Source: UBA11090 sp035560555
Lineage (GTDB): Bacteria > Spirochaetota > Spirochaetia > Treponematales > Rectinemataceae
Reading direction: 5' to 3'
NCBI GenBank assembly: GCA_035560555.1
Contig: DATMZF010000035.1
Span: forward strand, 62,001-126,000
DNA: 64,000 nt
The position numbers were made by a program, and so were the translations under genes. Below, piece after piece: positions 51,661 to 59,333 of this stretch. The notes beneath the pieces were generated by a model, which worked only from the letters and a program-made list of their open reading frames with translations, was not told where the DNA came from and did no database searches. Numbering within the stretch: position 1 is the first letter of the stretch; every line of letters starts with the position of its first letter.

Positions 51661-53595
51661 ATGGAAGACCATCGGGAATTCCCGGGGTTTCTAAGCGCGG
51701 AGAGTTGGCGGCTCTTGCTCTTCAGCGGGAAAGGCGGTGTGGGCAAGACTACCGCCTCAACAGCGACTGCCTTGGGCATCGCCTTCCGACATCCCGACTG
51801 GTCCATCCTTCTCGTTTCCACCGATCCAGCCCATTCCCTTAAGGACAGCTTTGCCGGCGCCACGCCACCATCCAATCTGAAGGTCGTGGAATTGGATGCC
51901 CAAGCCTGCCTTTTGGCTTTCAAGGAGAAAAACCGGCAGAGACTCATGGAGATCGCCTCAAGGGGGACTTTCCTGGATGAGGAGGATATAAATAAGTTTC
52001 TGGAGCTTTCGCTTCCCGGCATGGATGAAATAATGGGCTTTCTGGAAATTAGCAGCTGGGTCGCGGGCGAGACCTATGATAAGATCGTGGTGGATACGGC
52101 GCCAACGGGGCACACCTTGAGGCTCTTGGGGATGCCGGATCTGATGCGTAAATGGCTGGAAGCTCTGGACAATCTTTTAGCCAAATACCGCTATATGAAA
52201 AAATTGTTCCACGGCTCCTATCAGCGTGACGAACTCGATCTATTCATCGAAGGGCTCATCTCCGACGTTCAAAAAATGAAACGGCTGCTCAAGGATCATC
52301 GGCGCTGTCAATTCATCCCCGTGATGTTGGCCGAAGCCTTGAGCGTGGAGGAAACGCTGGATCTGATTCGTGAGCTGAAACGGCTCGGCATCGGGGCTAA
52401 AGAGATCGTGGTCAACCGGCTTTATCCAGAAAATCAATGTGACCTGTGCAGGGATATTCGTGGCCGACAGATGCAGGAGCTTTCCCGTCTTTTTAGCGAA
52501 GAGCTTTTTTCCGGCGTAGGTCTCTGGGGAATTCCCATGTATCCTCAGGAAATCAAAGGGCTGGAAGGTCTTTTATCCTTTTGGGAAGAGGCTTATCCGA
52601 TATATGCATCTATAGCGGAGAACAGACCGCCGCTGCCTTTTATACCCCCGCGTGTGACCGACCCCATCTCCTTGCCGCCGCTGAGTTCCACGCTGCTTGT
52701 CTTCGCGGGGAAGGGCGGGGTAGGGAAGACCACCCTGGCCTGCGCCACTGCCCTGCGCTTGGCGCGTACGTACGAAGGAAAGAGGATTCTTCTTTTTTCA
52801 GCCGACCCTGCGCATTCCCTTTCGGATTGCTTGAAATTGAGCGTCGGCCCCGAGCCGGCAAAGGTAGCTCCTGGATTATGGGCCATGGAAATGGATGCGG
52901 GCGCCGAATTCGCGTCCTTAAAGAACCAGTACCAGCGCGAGATCAAGCGTTTTTTGGCTAAAATCATGCCGAACTTCGATATGACCTATGACCGTGAAGT
53001 AATGGAAAGGCTTATGGATTTATCCCCGCCAGGAATAGATGAACTTATGGCCTTGACGACAGTAATAGACTATTTTGCCAAAGGCCACTTCGACATGTTG
53101 GTCTTGGATACCGCCCCAACGGGACACCTGATCAGGCTTCTCGATCTCCCGGAAATCATTGAGGAGTGGCTAAAAGTTGTATTCGGCCTCTTCCTGAAGT
53201 ACCGGAGTATTTTTAGGCTGCCGAAGGTCACCGAGCGCCTGATCAAGATATCCAAGGACCTGAAAAGCTTACGCGTCATGTTGCGCGACGCATCCAAGAC
53301 GGCGCTCTATGCTGTCAGTATTCTCACGCAGATGTCCTTTGATGAAACGGGAGATCTTTTCGCTGCCTGTAAACGTTTGGCTATCTCTGTCCCTGGCTTG
53401 TTCTTGAATCTGGCGACACCCGCAAGCGAAGATCCCCTCTGCGCGTGCATCTTCGACCGCGAGTCAGTTGTCAAGGAACGTTTTGTGGCTGCATTCCCCG
53501 CCACTTCCCAAATACTCGTATTCCGGCAAAGCGATCCTAGGGGAATAGAGAACCTCGCGGCTCTAGGGCAAGTCCTGTATCTGCCTGAGGGTTAG
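51661..53595 (+). CDS. Tandem ArsA/Get3-type ATPase
   Basis: A 644-residue protein of two homologous ATPase halves. Each has the deviant Walker A GKGGVGKTT (about residues 24 and 352), a STDPAHSL/SADPAHSL switch motif and a VDTAPTGH/LDTAPTGH switch II motif. ArsA uses this two-half layout to drive arsenite efflux; Get3 uses it to carry hydrophobic helices. No arsB, arsR or arsenic-binding cysteine cluster is seen here. One CxxC (CDLC, about residue 262) is present in the first half only. Its location between gvpG and a gvp regulator suggests handling of hydrophobic GvpA-family proteins, which is an inference. Confidence 0.86.
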   Translation: MEDHREFPGFLSAESWRLLLFSGKGGVGKTTASTATALGIAFRHPDWSILLVSTDPAHSLKDSFAGATPPSNLKVVELDAQACLLAFKEKNRQRLMEIASRGTFLDEEDINKFLELSLPGMDEIMGFLEISSWVAGETYDKIVVDTAPTGHTLRLLGMPDLMRKWLEALDNLLAKYRYMKKLFHGSYQRDELDLFIEGLISDVQKMKRLLKDHRRCQFIPVMLAEALSVEETLDLIRELKRLGIGAKEIVVNRLYPENQCDLCRDIRGRQMQELSRLFSEELFSGVGLWGIPMYPQEIKGLEGLLSFWEEAYPIYASIAENRPPLPFIPPRVTDPISLPPLSSTLLVFAGKGGVGKTTLACATALRLARTYEGKRILLFSADPAHSLSDCLKLSVGPEPAKVAPGLWAMEMDAGAEFASLKNQYQREIKRFLAKIMPNFDMTYDREVMERLMDLSPPGIDELMALTTVIDYFAKGHFDMLVLDTAPTGHLIRLLDLPEIIEEWLKVVFGLFLKYRSIFRLPKVTERLIKISKDLKSLRVMLRDASKTALYAVSILTQMSFDETGDLFAACKRLAISVPGLFLNLATPASEDPLCACIFDRESVVKERFVAAFPATSQILVFRQSDPRGIENLAALGQVLYLPEG

Positions 53596-53805
53596 GCATG
53601 ATCGATGACATGGCGGTTGTATCGCAAGAGTTCAGGGCATGGTGAACGGTATGCGTTACCGGACTTAGCGACAATGGATTAGGAATTCTAGAAGCCCGCG
53701 ATAGCCCTGATTCCTAGGTACAACCGAAATCGTTTCATTCCGATTCAGGTGAGTGAGGGTAGCAAGGTTTGAGATTGCACGATTTCATCCGGAAGACAAG
53801 ATTCA

Positions 53806-53834
53806 TTGACAAAAGCGGCTATTGCGATTATATT
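53806..53834 (+). promoter_or_regulatory. Sigma-70-type promoter of the second gvp operon
   Basis: A perfect TTGACA (53806-53811), a 17-bp spacer and TATATT (53829-53834) form the best sigma-70-type match in the window. Transcription should begin at about 53841, the A of an ATG. CTCA/TGAG at 53852-53864 is a short inverted repeat just downstream that might be an operator. The 245-bp gap before it (53596-53840) shows no other gene. Confidence 0.8.
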
Positions 53835-53840
53835 CATAAT

Positions 53841-54830
53841 ATGAGCATTGCCTCAATAAATGAGTTAACAATTCAACAAATGAAAGGAACAGCGACCCAG
53901 TCTGCAAGGCGAACCACGAAGACGGGAGAAAAACGAAGGAAGATCCTGGACGCCGCCGCCATGGTATATATTCGCGAGGGTTTTGACACTGCGACCATGT
54001 CACAGATAGCGGCGGAAGCCGGGGTTTCGGTGGGCACTCTTTATCTGTATTTTAAGGACAAGGAGGAGCTTCGGCAGGCAGTCACTGAATCCAGGGCGGC
54101 GAGGGTGCTGTCCGGCTCGGGGGAAGAAGCATCCCGAGCGCGCGTGTTCGGAGTGGAGAGGGTGTCCATGATTGACTCCCTCATCGACGCGGAACATGAG
54201 ACATGGTTTTTCGGTAAATCCCAGGGTAGGCGGAAACGAGAAGCCGAAACAAGACGCCGGATGATATTGGAAGCGGCAGGGAGGGTGTTTGTCCGCGAAG
54301 GATTCTATCCGGCCACCATATCTGAAGTGGCCGCCGAAGCCGGGATCGCGGTCGGTACCCTGTATCTGTATTTTAGGAAAAAAGAAGATCTCTATGTCAA
54401 ACTCGTCGAGGAAAAAATAGAAGAGTTGCTTTCTCTCATTCGTGCCGAATCACAGGGAGAGCAGGGAGCGATCGGCAAAATTCGTCGCATCGTGGCTGCC
54501 GAAGTGAATTTCTTCGCCCGCAACCGGGAGTACTTCGGGGTCCACTTCCTCACATGCAGCGATTTGCCTATTTTGCTAAAACAGAGCCTCGACCGGCAGT
54601 ATAACACCTGCATGGGAATCGTCACCGATATTATCAGACAAGGGATCGATGATGGCGATATTCGCTCCGCGGCGCCGGCCGATCTTGCCTGCCTGCTTCA
54701 GGGAATGATCAATTCCATGCTCGATCAATGGCTGATTGACGATAGCTTGCCTTCGTTGACAGAGAAAGCGGACTGGCTGGCGAATTTCTTCACGAGGGCG
54801 GCCTTTTCCGACAAGAAGCGGATAGAATGA
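53841..54830 (+). CDS. TetR-like regulator with two tandem DNA-binding domains
   Basis: Two full TetR-type helix-turn-helix domains occur in one 329-residue chain: RRKILDAAAMVYIREGF to VSVGTLYLYFKDKEEL (about 33-80) and RRRMILEAAGRVFVREGF to IAVGTLYLYFRKKEDL (about 138-186). Only the second is followed by a normal helical ligand-binding domain of about 140 residues; the first is followed by a 55-residue linker. Start choice: the promoter at 53806-53834 rules out the longer frame from 53769, and the ATG at 53841 would be leaderless; ATG 53880 is an alternative. Its stop overlaps the next GvpF/L gene, so it probably regulates its own operon. Confidence 0.87.
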   Translation: MSIASINELTIQQMKGTATQSARRTTKTGEKRRKILDAAAMVYIREGFDTATMSQIAAEAGVSVGTLYLYFKDKEELRQAVTESRAARVLSGSGEEASRARVFGVERVSMIDSLIDAEHETWFFGKSQGRRKREAETRRRMILEAAGRVFVREGFYPATISEVAAEAGIAVGTLYLYFRKKEDLYVKLVEEKIEELLSLIRAESQGEQGAIGKIRRIVAAEVNFFARNREYFGVHFLTCSDLPILLKQSLDRQYNTCMGIVTDIIRQGIDDGDIRSAAPADLACLLQGMINSMLDQWLIDDSLPSLTEKADWLANFFTRAAFSDKKRIE

Positions 54831-55606
54831 ATTCGCCTCATGATGATGGATTGGCCATGGGGAAACCCTGTTGCGTCTATGGAGTGACCGAAGGGAAAGG
54901 TCTTGGCAGGTTTTCCGCCCGTGGGTTGCAGGATGAACAGGTCCGCATCATCCGGTACGAGGATCTGGCGGCTCTCGTGAGCACTGTCCCTCCGGATGGC
55001 TATCCAGCCAACCGACCCAACGCGATCACCCATATGTCAGTGCTGCAAGCGGCCATGCGAAACTGCGCTGTCCTTCCAATGAGGTTCGGCGTTGTAGCGC
55101 CGAGCGCCGAAGCCGTCCGCGATTTGCTGCTCCGGGATCAGTCCGCCACGCTACGTAACCTTTTGCTCCGTATAGCCGGAAAAGCCGAGCTCGTTCTTAA
55201 GGTGTCCTGGCGGGAACAGTTCCTATTTCAGGATATCGTTTCTGAGAACCAGGAAATCAGGGATCTGCGGGAGTCCATCCTGGGGCAGCCAGAACAGGAG
55301 TCGAGGCCGAACCGCATTCTTTTGGGCCAGACGGTGGAGTATGAACTCCGAAAGAAGCGGGAGAGAGATGCCCTCCGGATATTGGCAGCGCTTCGTCCTT
55401 TTGCCTGTGAAATAGAGAACGGAAAAATTGAAACGGATATGATGGTGCTCAACGCCGCCTTCTTGGTCAGCGAAGAGTGCCGTAGCGGTTTCGAAAAGGC
55501 TGTCACAGCTTTGCACCTGGAGTCCGGGAAGCGTCTGATGTTCAAATACCTGGGACCTTTGCCGCCGTATAGCTTTGTCAATATTGCGTTGGAGGTAGAT
55601 CGATGA
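54827..55606 (+). CDS. Gas vesicle protein GvpF/GvpL family, paralogue 3
   Basis: A 259-residue protein with CCVYGVTEGKGLG at the N-terminus, VLPMRFGVVAPS in the middle and YLGPLPPYSFVNIALEVD at the end; the usual GPWPPYxF is GPLPPYSF here. It overlaps the TetR-like gene by 4 bp and the next gene by 4 bp, so it is translated as part of a tightly packed operon. An alternative ATG lies at 54857, closer to the conserved start. Confidence 0.88.
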   Translation: MNSPHDDGLAMGKPCCVYGVTEGKGLGRFSARGLQDEQVRIIRYEDLAALVSTVPPDGYPANRPNAITHMSVLQAAMRNCAVLPMRFGVVAPSAEAVRDLLLRDQSATLRNLLLRIAGKAELVLKVSWREQFLFQDIVSENQEIRDLRESILGQPEQESRPNRILLGQTVEYELRKKRERDALRILAALRPFACEIENGKIETDMMVLNAAFLVSEECRSGFEKAVTALHLESGKRLMFKYLGPLPPYSFVNIALEVDR

Positions 55607-56007
55607 TCAATCTGGAACCGACTCGCCAGGAAGGGAAAGGCGGATCTCTGGCCGATGTAATCGAGGTGATCCTCGATAAGGGACTCGTGATCAATGCCGA
55701 TATTACGGTTTCCGTGGCCGGTGTGGAACTCCTGGGCATAAAGATCCGGGCTGCGCTGGCTTCTTTTGCCACGGCGGCGCGCTACGGGCTCGAGTTCCCC
55801 TCGGGGACAAACATCGAGACTTCCGCCTGGCAGCAGGCCCAAGTTCTCAAGGAGAGCTGTCCGCAATGCGGGAAATCGGTTCCCGCGGATGAACTGCTGA
55901 ACGAGAGCTGTCCGTGGTGTGGTTGGCAAAGCTCCCGGGCAAAAGTCAGACTTGCCGGGCCGCGTCCCCTGGCAATGCCGACGCCGCCCTCCGTTCCCGC
56001 CCGGTAA
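55603..56007 (+). CDS. GvpA/GvpJ family protein fused to a zinc ribbon
   Basis: Residues about 15-65 are a GvpA-type domain (SLADVIEVILDKGLVINADI, then VAGVELLGIKIRAALAS) of the GvpJ kind, a minor vesicle protein thought to act in the conical tips or in nucleation. From about residue 85 there is a zinc ribbon with two CxxC pairs (CPQC and CPWC, 18 residues apart), then a Pro-rich end. Ordinary GvpJ proteins lack this ribbon. Zinc binding is inferred from spacing. A GATC-overlapping ATGA joins it to the preceding GvpF/L gene. Confidence 0.85.
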   Translation: MINLEPTRQEGKGGSLADVIEVILDKGLVINADITVSVAGVELLGIKIRAALASFATAARYGLEFPSGTNIETSAWQQAQVLKESCPQCGKSVPADELLNESCPWCGWQSSRAKVRLAGPRPLAMPTPPSVPAR

Positions 56008-56022
56008 CTGGAGGGTTCTTCG

Positions 56023-57024
56023 ATGGATGAGAACACAGCAGGCCAACAGGCTCCCATGGAGCCTGTGAGAGAAAGGGGATCGGCACTTAACGATCTCTTG
56101 GATAGATTACTCACAAAAGGCATCGTCCTCGATCTGGACCTTGTGATAGGCGTTGCCGGAATCCCTCTGATCGGCGTGAGTCTCCGGGCCGCGATCGCGG
56201 CGATTGAGACTATGATCGAGTATGGTCTATTGCAGACCTGGGATGAAAAGACGCGGGAATATGCCGAGAGGGAGCTACAGAAAAAGAAACTGGCCTTCGG
56301 TCCGAACGAGACTTCGCTCCTTGAGATGTTCGGCTCCCATTGGTACTCGGACGGAGTCTACCGGGTCTGGCGCCCGGGCCGTCTCTTTCTCACCCAACAG
56401 CGTTTGATACTGTTCAGGAGGATGCCTCCGGAGATCCTTTTCGAACTGCCGCTATCGAGGATTAGCGGGATGTCTGTGGCCGAATCGATCCATTTCAACG
56501 GTCACAGAGTTCCCTTGCTGCACCTTGTCACCGATTCGGGCGAGGAGGCATCTCTGTACGCGGAAGATATCGCCGGGCTAGAAGCTGCTCTCCGCGAACG
56601 ATTCGAAAAAATCGGAGTGGACATCGAAAGCACCGCACAACTGTGCCCGCTGGATCGCGAGGTGGCGCGTATCGCCCCTGACGCTCGCATTCTCGCCGAG
56701 GGATCCATGTGGCGTCAGGCTAAGGATGCTGGCAGAGACATCGCAGCGTGGCAGGCCGGCCACATCTACCTGACCGATCAAGGCCTGTTGTGGTGGTCGG
56801 ATAGCAGGCGCGAAATGGAAGTGCGAATACCGGCGCGCGACATCATCAGCGTGGGCGTCGAGCCTAGGGATCTTGCTTCCGTGTCGGGGGTGAAGTCTGT
56901 CCTCGGTATCCGGTATCGGCTGAATGAGTGTCAGATGATTGTCCTTTTCAGCGGGAAAAACCTCGATGAATGGCGTATGGCTATCCGCAGGGTGGTAGTG
57001 GATCAGGAAGGGGGCTTGCCATGA
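56023..57024 (+). CDS. GvpA-family (GvpM/S-like) domain fused to two PH/GRAM-like domains
   Basis: Residues about 20-70 are a GvpA-type domain (LNDLLDRLLTKGIVLDLDL, VAGIPLIGVSLRAAIAAIE, MIEYGLL). The remaining 260 residues form two similar beta-rich modules: one from about 100 to 195 (RVWRPGRLFLTQQRLILFRR, then FELPLSRISGMSV) and one from about 225 to 328 (AGHIYLTDQGLLWWSD, then RIPARDIISVGVEP). Each follows the PH/GRAM plan of a strand hairpin, a buried Arg/Trp pair and a closing helix. Such domains usually bind lipid or protein. I know of no standard Gvp protein with this layout. It precedes gvpK with a 4-bp overlap. Confidence 0.8.
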   Translation: MDENTAGQQAPMEPVRERGSALNDLLDRLLTKGIVLDLDLVIGVAGIPLIGVSLRAAIAAIETMIEYGLLQTWDEKTREYAERELQKKKLAFGPNETSLLEMFGSHWYSDGVYRVWRPGRLFLTQQRLILFRRMPPEILFELPLSRISGMSVAESIHFNGHRVPLLHLVTDSGEEASLYAEDIAGLEAALRERFEKIGVDIESTAQLCPLDREVARIAPDARILAEGSMWRQAKDAGRDIAAWQAGHIYLTDQGLLWWSDSRREMEVRIPARDIISVGVEPRDLASVSGVKSVLGIRYRLNECQMIVLFSGKNLDEWRMAIRRVVVDQEGGLP

Positions 57025-57341
57025 TCGATATCGACGAAGGAAATCTCAAGCAGGGACTTTTGGGGCTCGTGATAGCTCTCGTGGAGGTCATCAAGGATGC
57101 TCTGGCTACGGAGGCATTCAGACGGGTAGAGGGTGGGAGGCTGAGCGATTCCGAAATGGAGCGGCTGGGTGCCGCTCTGACCGATCTGGACGAGGCGATG
57201 GCCCAGATCAAGGAAGAGCATGGGGTGGCCGAGACGGTGAAGAAGGTTCGTGATGGTCTGGACGACCTCGTCACGGATGTGGTGGATAGGATGCTCAATC
57301 CGGAGCGATGGCGCGAAGAGTTGGAGTCGAGAAAGGACTGA
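57021..57341 (+). CDS. gvpK: Gas vesicle protein GvpK
   Basis: A 106-residue GvpK: the N-terminal DEGNLKQGLLGLVIALVEVI, then LATEAFRRVEGGRLSDSEMERLG and the helix LTDLDEAMAQIKEEHG are characteristic. GvpK is a small, essential assembly protein of gas vesicle clusters. The ATG at 57021 sits in the stop of the previous gene (ATGA); longer frames are unsupported. Confidence 0.93.
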   Translation: MIDIDEGNLKQGLLGLVIALVEVIKDALATEAFRRVEGGRLSDSEMERLGAALTDLDEAMAQIKEEHGVAETVKKVRDGLDDLVTDVVDRMLNPERWREELESRKD

Positions 57342-57344
57342 GTG

Positions 57345-58352
57345 ATGGGAAAGCGCCCGATGGCCGGAATCGAAGAATCCGGAGAACCTGTCCTGCTCCG
57401 GGATCAGGGCTGCCTTCTTTCCCGTTGGTCATCCACATGGATCATTGGCGATCTGTCTCTCACGGTTCGTCGATTGGCCTTGTCGCAGTCGGGAAGACCC
57501 CGCCTCGAGTTGCCGCTCGCGGATATCATCGGCCTGGCGGTGAAGCGGCGAAAATTCATTCTGCTTTTCAAGGAGATAATCCAGATTACCTTCGTCCTCC
57601 CGGGGAAAACGGCGGAAAAGCATATATGGTTCATCACTCCAAACCTGAATGAGTGGCTCGAGAAACTGGAGACGCTCACGAATATAAAAGCGGAGCCGAG
57701 GAAAGTTCCTGACCCTCCTCCCGGTCTTCGCCCCTCACGGTCATCCAATAGCCGCTGGCTGATCCCGGCAAAGAATCGGAGTTCTGAGCCGATGAGCGTC
57801 CGGGAAGATCAAGTGAGGGATCTGGCGGAGGCTGTGGGTTGGCCGGGCGCATGCATATTGTGGCATCTCTGGCAGAGACGGCACGCCGACATAGAGGAAT
57901 TGGCGGCCCTAATCGACGCGCCGACGCATATGGACGTGCTCGCGCTTTTACGCGAAGGGATCAACGAAAAAGCCTGCCAGATGTTCGGTGGCCCCGTGCT
58001 CTGGTTCAGGGAACAAGCCTTTGACCCGGAAACCGGACGCATGATCTGTTTCCAGTGGTGGCTGCACAAGACGATGGAACCCTTGCAGAAGGATAGCGGC
58101 CAGCCGCTCGTCGAAATTCATGACGAGGGAAAGGAACTGCTGGTGGTAGCTGTGATGTCCCAGGCCAGCGAGAGACAGCCGCGCATGATGCTTCGCGGTT
58201 CGCGTCTAGTGCTATCGGCTGAATCGACCGACAAGCCATGGGAGGTAACCGTGCTCCTCGAATGTGAGGTTCTGGCCGCTCCGATCAGTATGACTTTCAT
58301 AAATGGCATGTTGAGCTTGAGGCTCGCGAAAAAGCCAGGGAGTGAAGAATGA
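57345..58352 (+). CDS. PH/GRAM-like plus Hsp20-like fusion protein
   Basis: A 335-residue protein that does not match one family end to end. Residues about 15-115 resemble the PH/GRAM-like modules of the protein at 56023 (RLALSQSGRPRLELPLADII, closing helix NLNEWLEKLETL). Residues about 150-225 form a helical domain (VREDQVRDLAEAVGWPGACI). The last 95 residues have the alpha-crystallin pattern: PLVEIHDEGKELLVVAVMS, LRGSRLVLSAES and a closing NGMLSLRLAKK. It would combine a binding module with a small heat-shock domain. A GTG at 57342 is an alternative start. It overlaps the last GvpF/L gene by 4 bp. Confidence 0.7.
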   Translation: MGKRPMAGIEESGEPVLLRDQGCLLSRWSSTWIIGDLSLTVRRLALSQSGRPRLELPLADIIGLAVKRRKFILLFKEIIQITFVLPGKTAEKHIWFITPNLNEWLEKLETLTNIKAEPRKVPDPPPGLRPSRSSNSRWLIPAKNRSSEPMSVREDQVRDLAEAVGWPGACILWHLWQRRHADIEELAALIDAPTHMDVLALLREGINEKACQMFGGPVLWFREQAFDPETGRMICFQWWLHKTMEPLQKDSGQPLVEIHDEGKELLVVAVMSQASERQPRMMLRGSRLVLSAESTDKPWEVTVLLECEVLAAPISMTFINGMLSLRLAKKPGSEE

Positions 58353-59155
58353 TGGAATCCATGAAGGAAGCGAAACCGGACGCGGAAGTGGGGAGATATG
58401 TCTACTGCGTCCTGTCGGGAGAAGTCCGCGACTGGCAGCTTCAGGGGCTGGATGGGAAACCGGTGCGCGCCGTCTGTGCCGCGGGGATGACTGCCCTGGT
58501 GCATGACTGCCTCCTCGAACCCAGCCAGGGAGACGATGAAAAAGTCAAATCCTGGGTTCTCGCCCACAGCGATGTGGTGGACGCCGCGTGGGAACGATCG
58601 GGCACGGTCCTTCCCCTGGCCTTCGATACCATCATCCGCCCTGGCGACGGACTGGAAGGCGACATGCGTGTCATGCAATGGCTGACATCGGAAGAACATC
58701 GCTTTCGAGGGATGCTGGAGCGCCTCAGAGGTAAAGTCGAACTCGGCGTGCAGGTGATCTGGGATCAGCACCTTGTCGGGCAGTCAATAGGGCAGAGCGA
58801 CGCCGAGATACGCACGCTTCGGGCAGAGATGGCCAGCAAGCCCAAAGGTATGGCCTATTTCTATAAACAGAAGATCGAAAAAGCCCTGCGCCAGGCGATT
58901 GAAACAAAGGCCGAAGAAGACTGCCGGTCGTGCTTCCGCCAGGTGAGCGCGCTTTTTCCTGAACTTCGCTCGAACACCTTGAAGAAGCTTCCGGATCGCT
59001 TGATGATCGTGAACCTCTCGGTGCTGGTCCCCCGTGAACGGGTGTCCGAACTCGGTGCCCTTCTTGCGAGCTTTCAGGCGGAAGGCGTAGAAGTGCGTTT
59101 CACTGGTCCCTGGCCGCCATACAGCTTCATGGGAATGGCCGCATCGACGACATGA
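58349..59155 (+). CDS. Gas vesicle protein GvpF/GvpL family, paralogue 4
   Basis: A 268-residue GvpF/L protein with YVYCVLSGEVRDWQL at the start, VLPLAFDTIIRPG in the middle and FTGPWPPYSFMGM at the end. It has the most strongly charged central helix of the four copies. It ends the gvp block; no clear terminator follows in the 178 bp before dinB. Confidence 0.92.
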   Translation: MMESMKEAKPDAEVGRYVYCVLSGEVRDWQLQGLDGKPVRAVCAAGMTALVHDCLLEPSQGDDEKVKSWVLAHSDVVDAAWERSGTVLPLAFDTIIRPGDGLEGDMRVMQWLTSEEHRFRGMLERLRGKVELGVQVIWDQHLVGQSIGQSDAEIRTLRAEMASKPKGMAYFYKQKIEKALRQAIETKAEEDCRSCFRQVSALFPELRSNTLKKLPDRLMIVNLSVLVPRERVSELGALLASFQAEGVEVRFTGPWPPYSFMGMAASTT

Positions 59156-59333
59156 TAATAATACACTCGATATTGGGCTACCGTTGTGATTCTGAAGACA
59201 TCGGTTCCGAAAGCGATATAGTAGAATGTTTCAATTCGAGCATCCATGTGGGGTGCGACGCGCTAATCCTGCCACCTAAATACGATTGGCGTCATTGACT
59301 TAATTTCTTCCATCAGGTACATGGTATTTCGTG

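Noticed and set aside
51661..53595. Arsenical pump ATPase of an arsenic-resistance operon
   Set aside because: No arsB, arsR, arsC or arsD homologue is adjacent and the neighbours are gas vesicle genes, so an arsenic role is not supported by context.
53769..53840. N-terminal extension of the TetR-like gene from a TTG at 53769
   Set aside because: A near-consensus promoter at 53806-53834 lies inside the extension, so its own transcript would not contain it.
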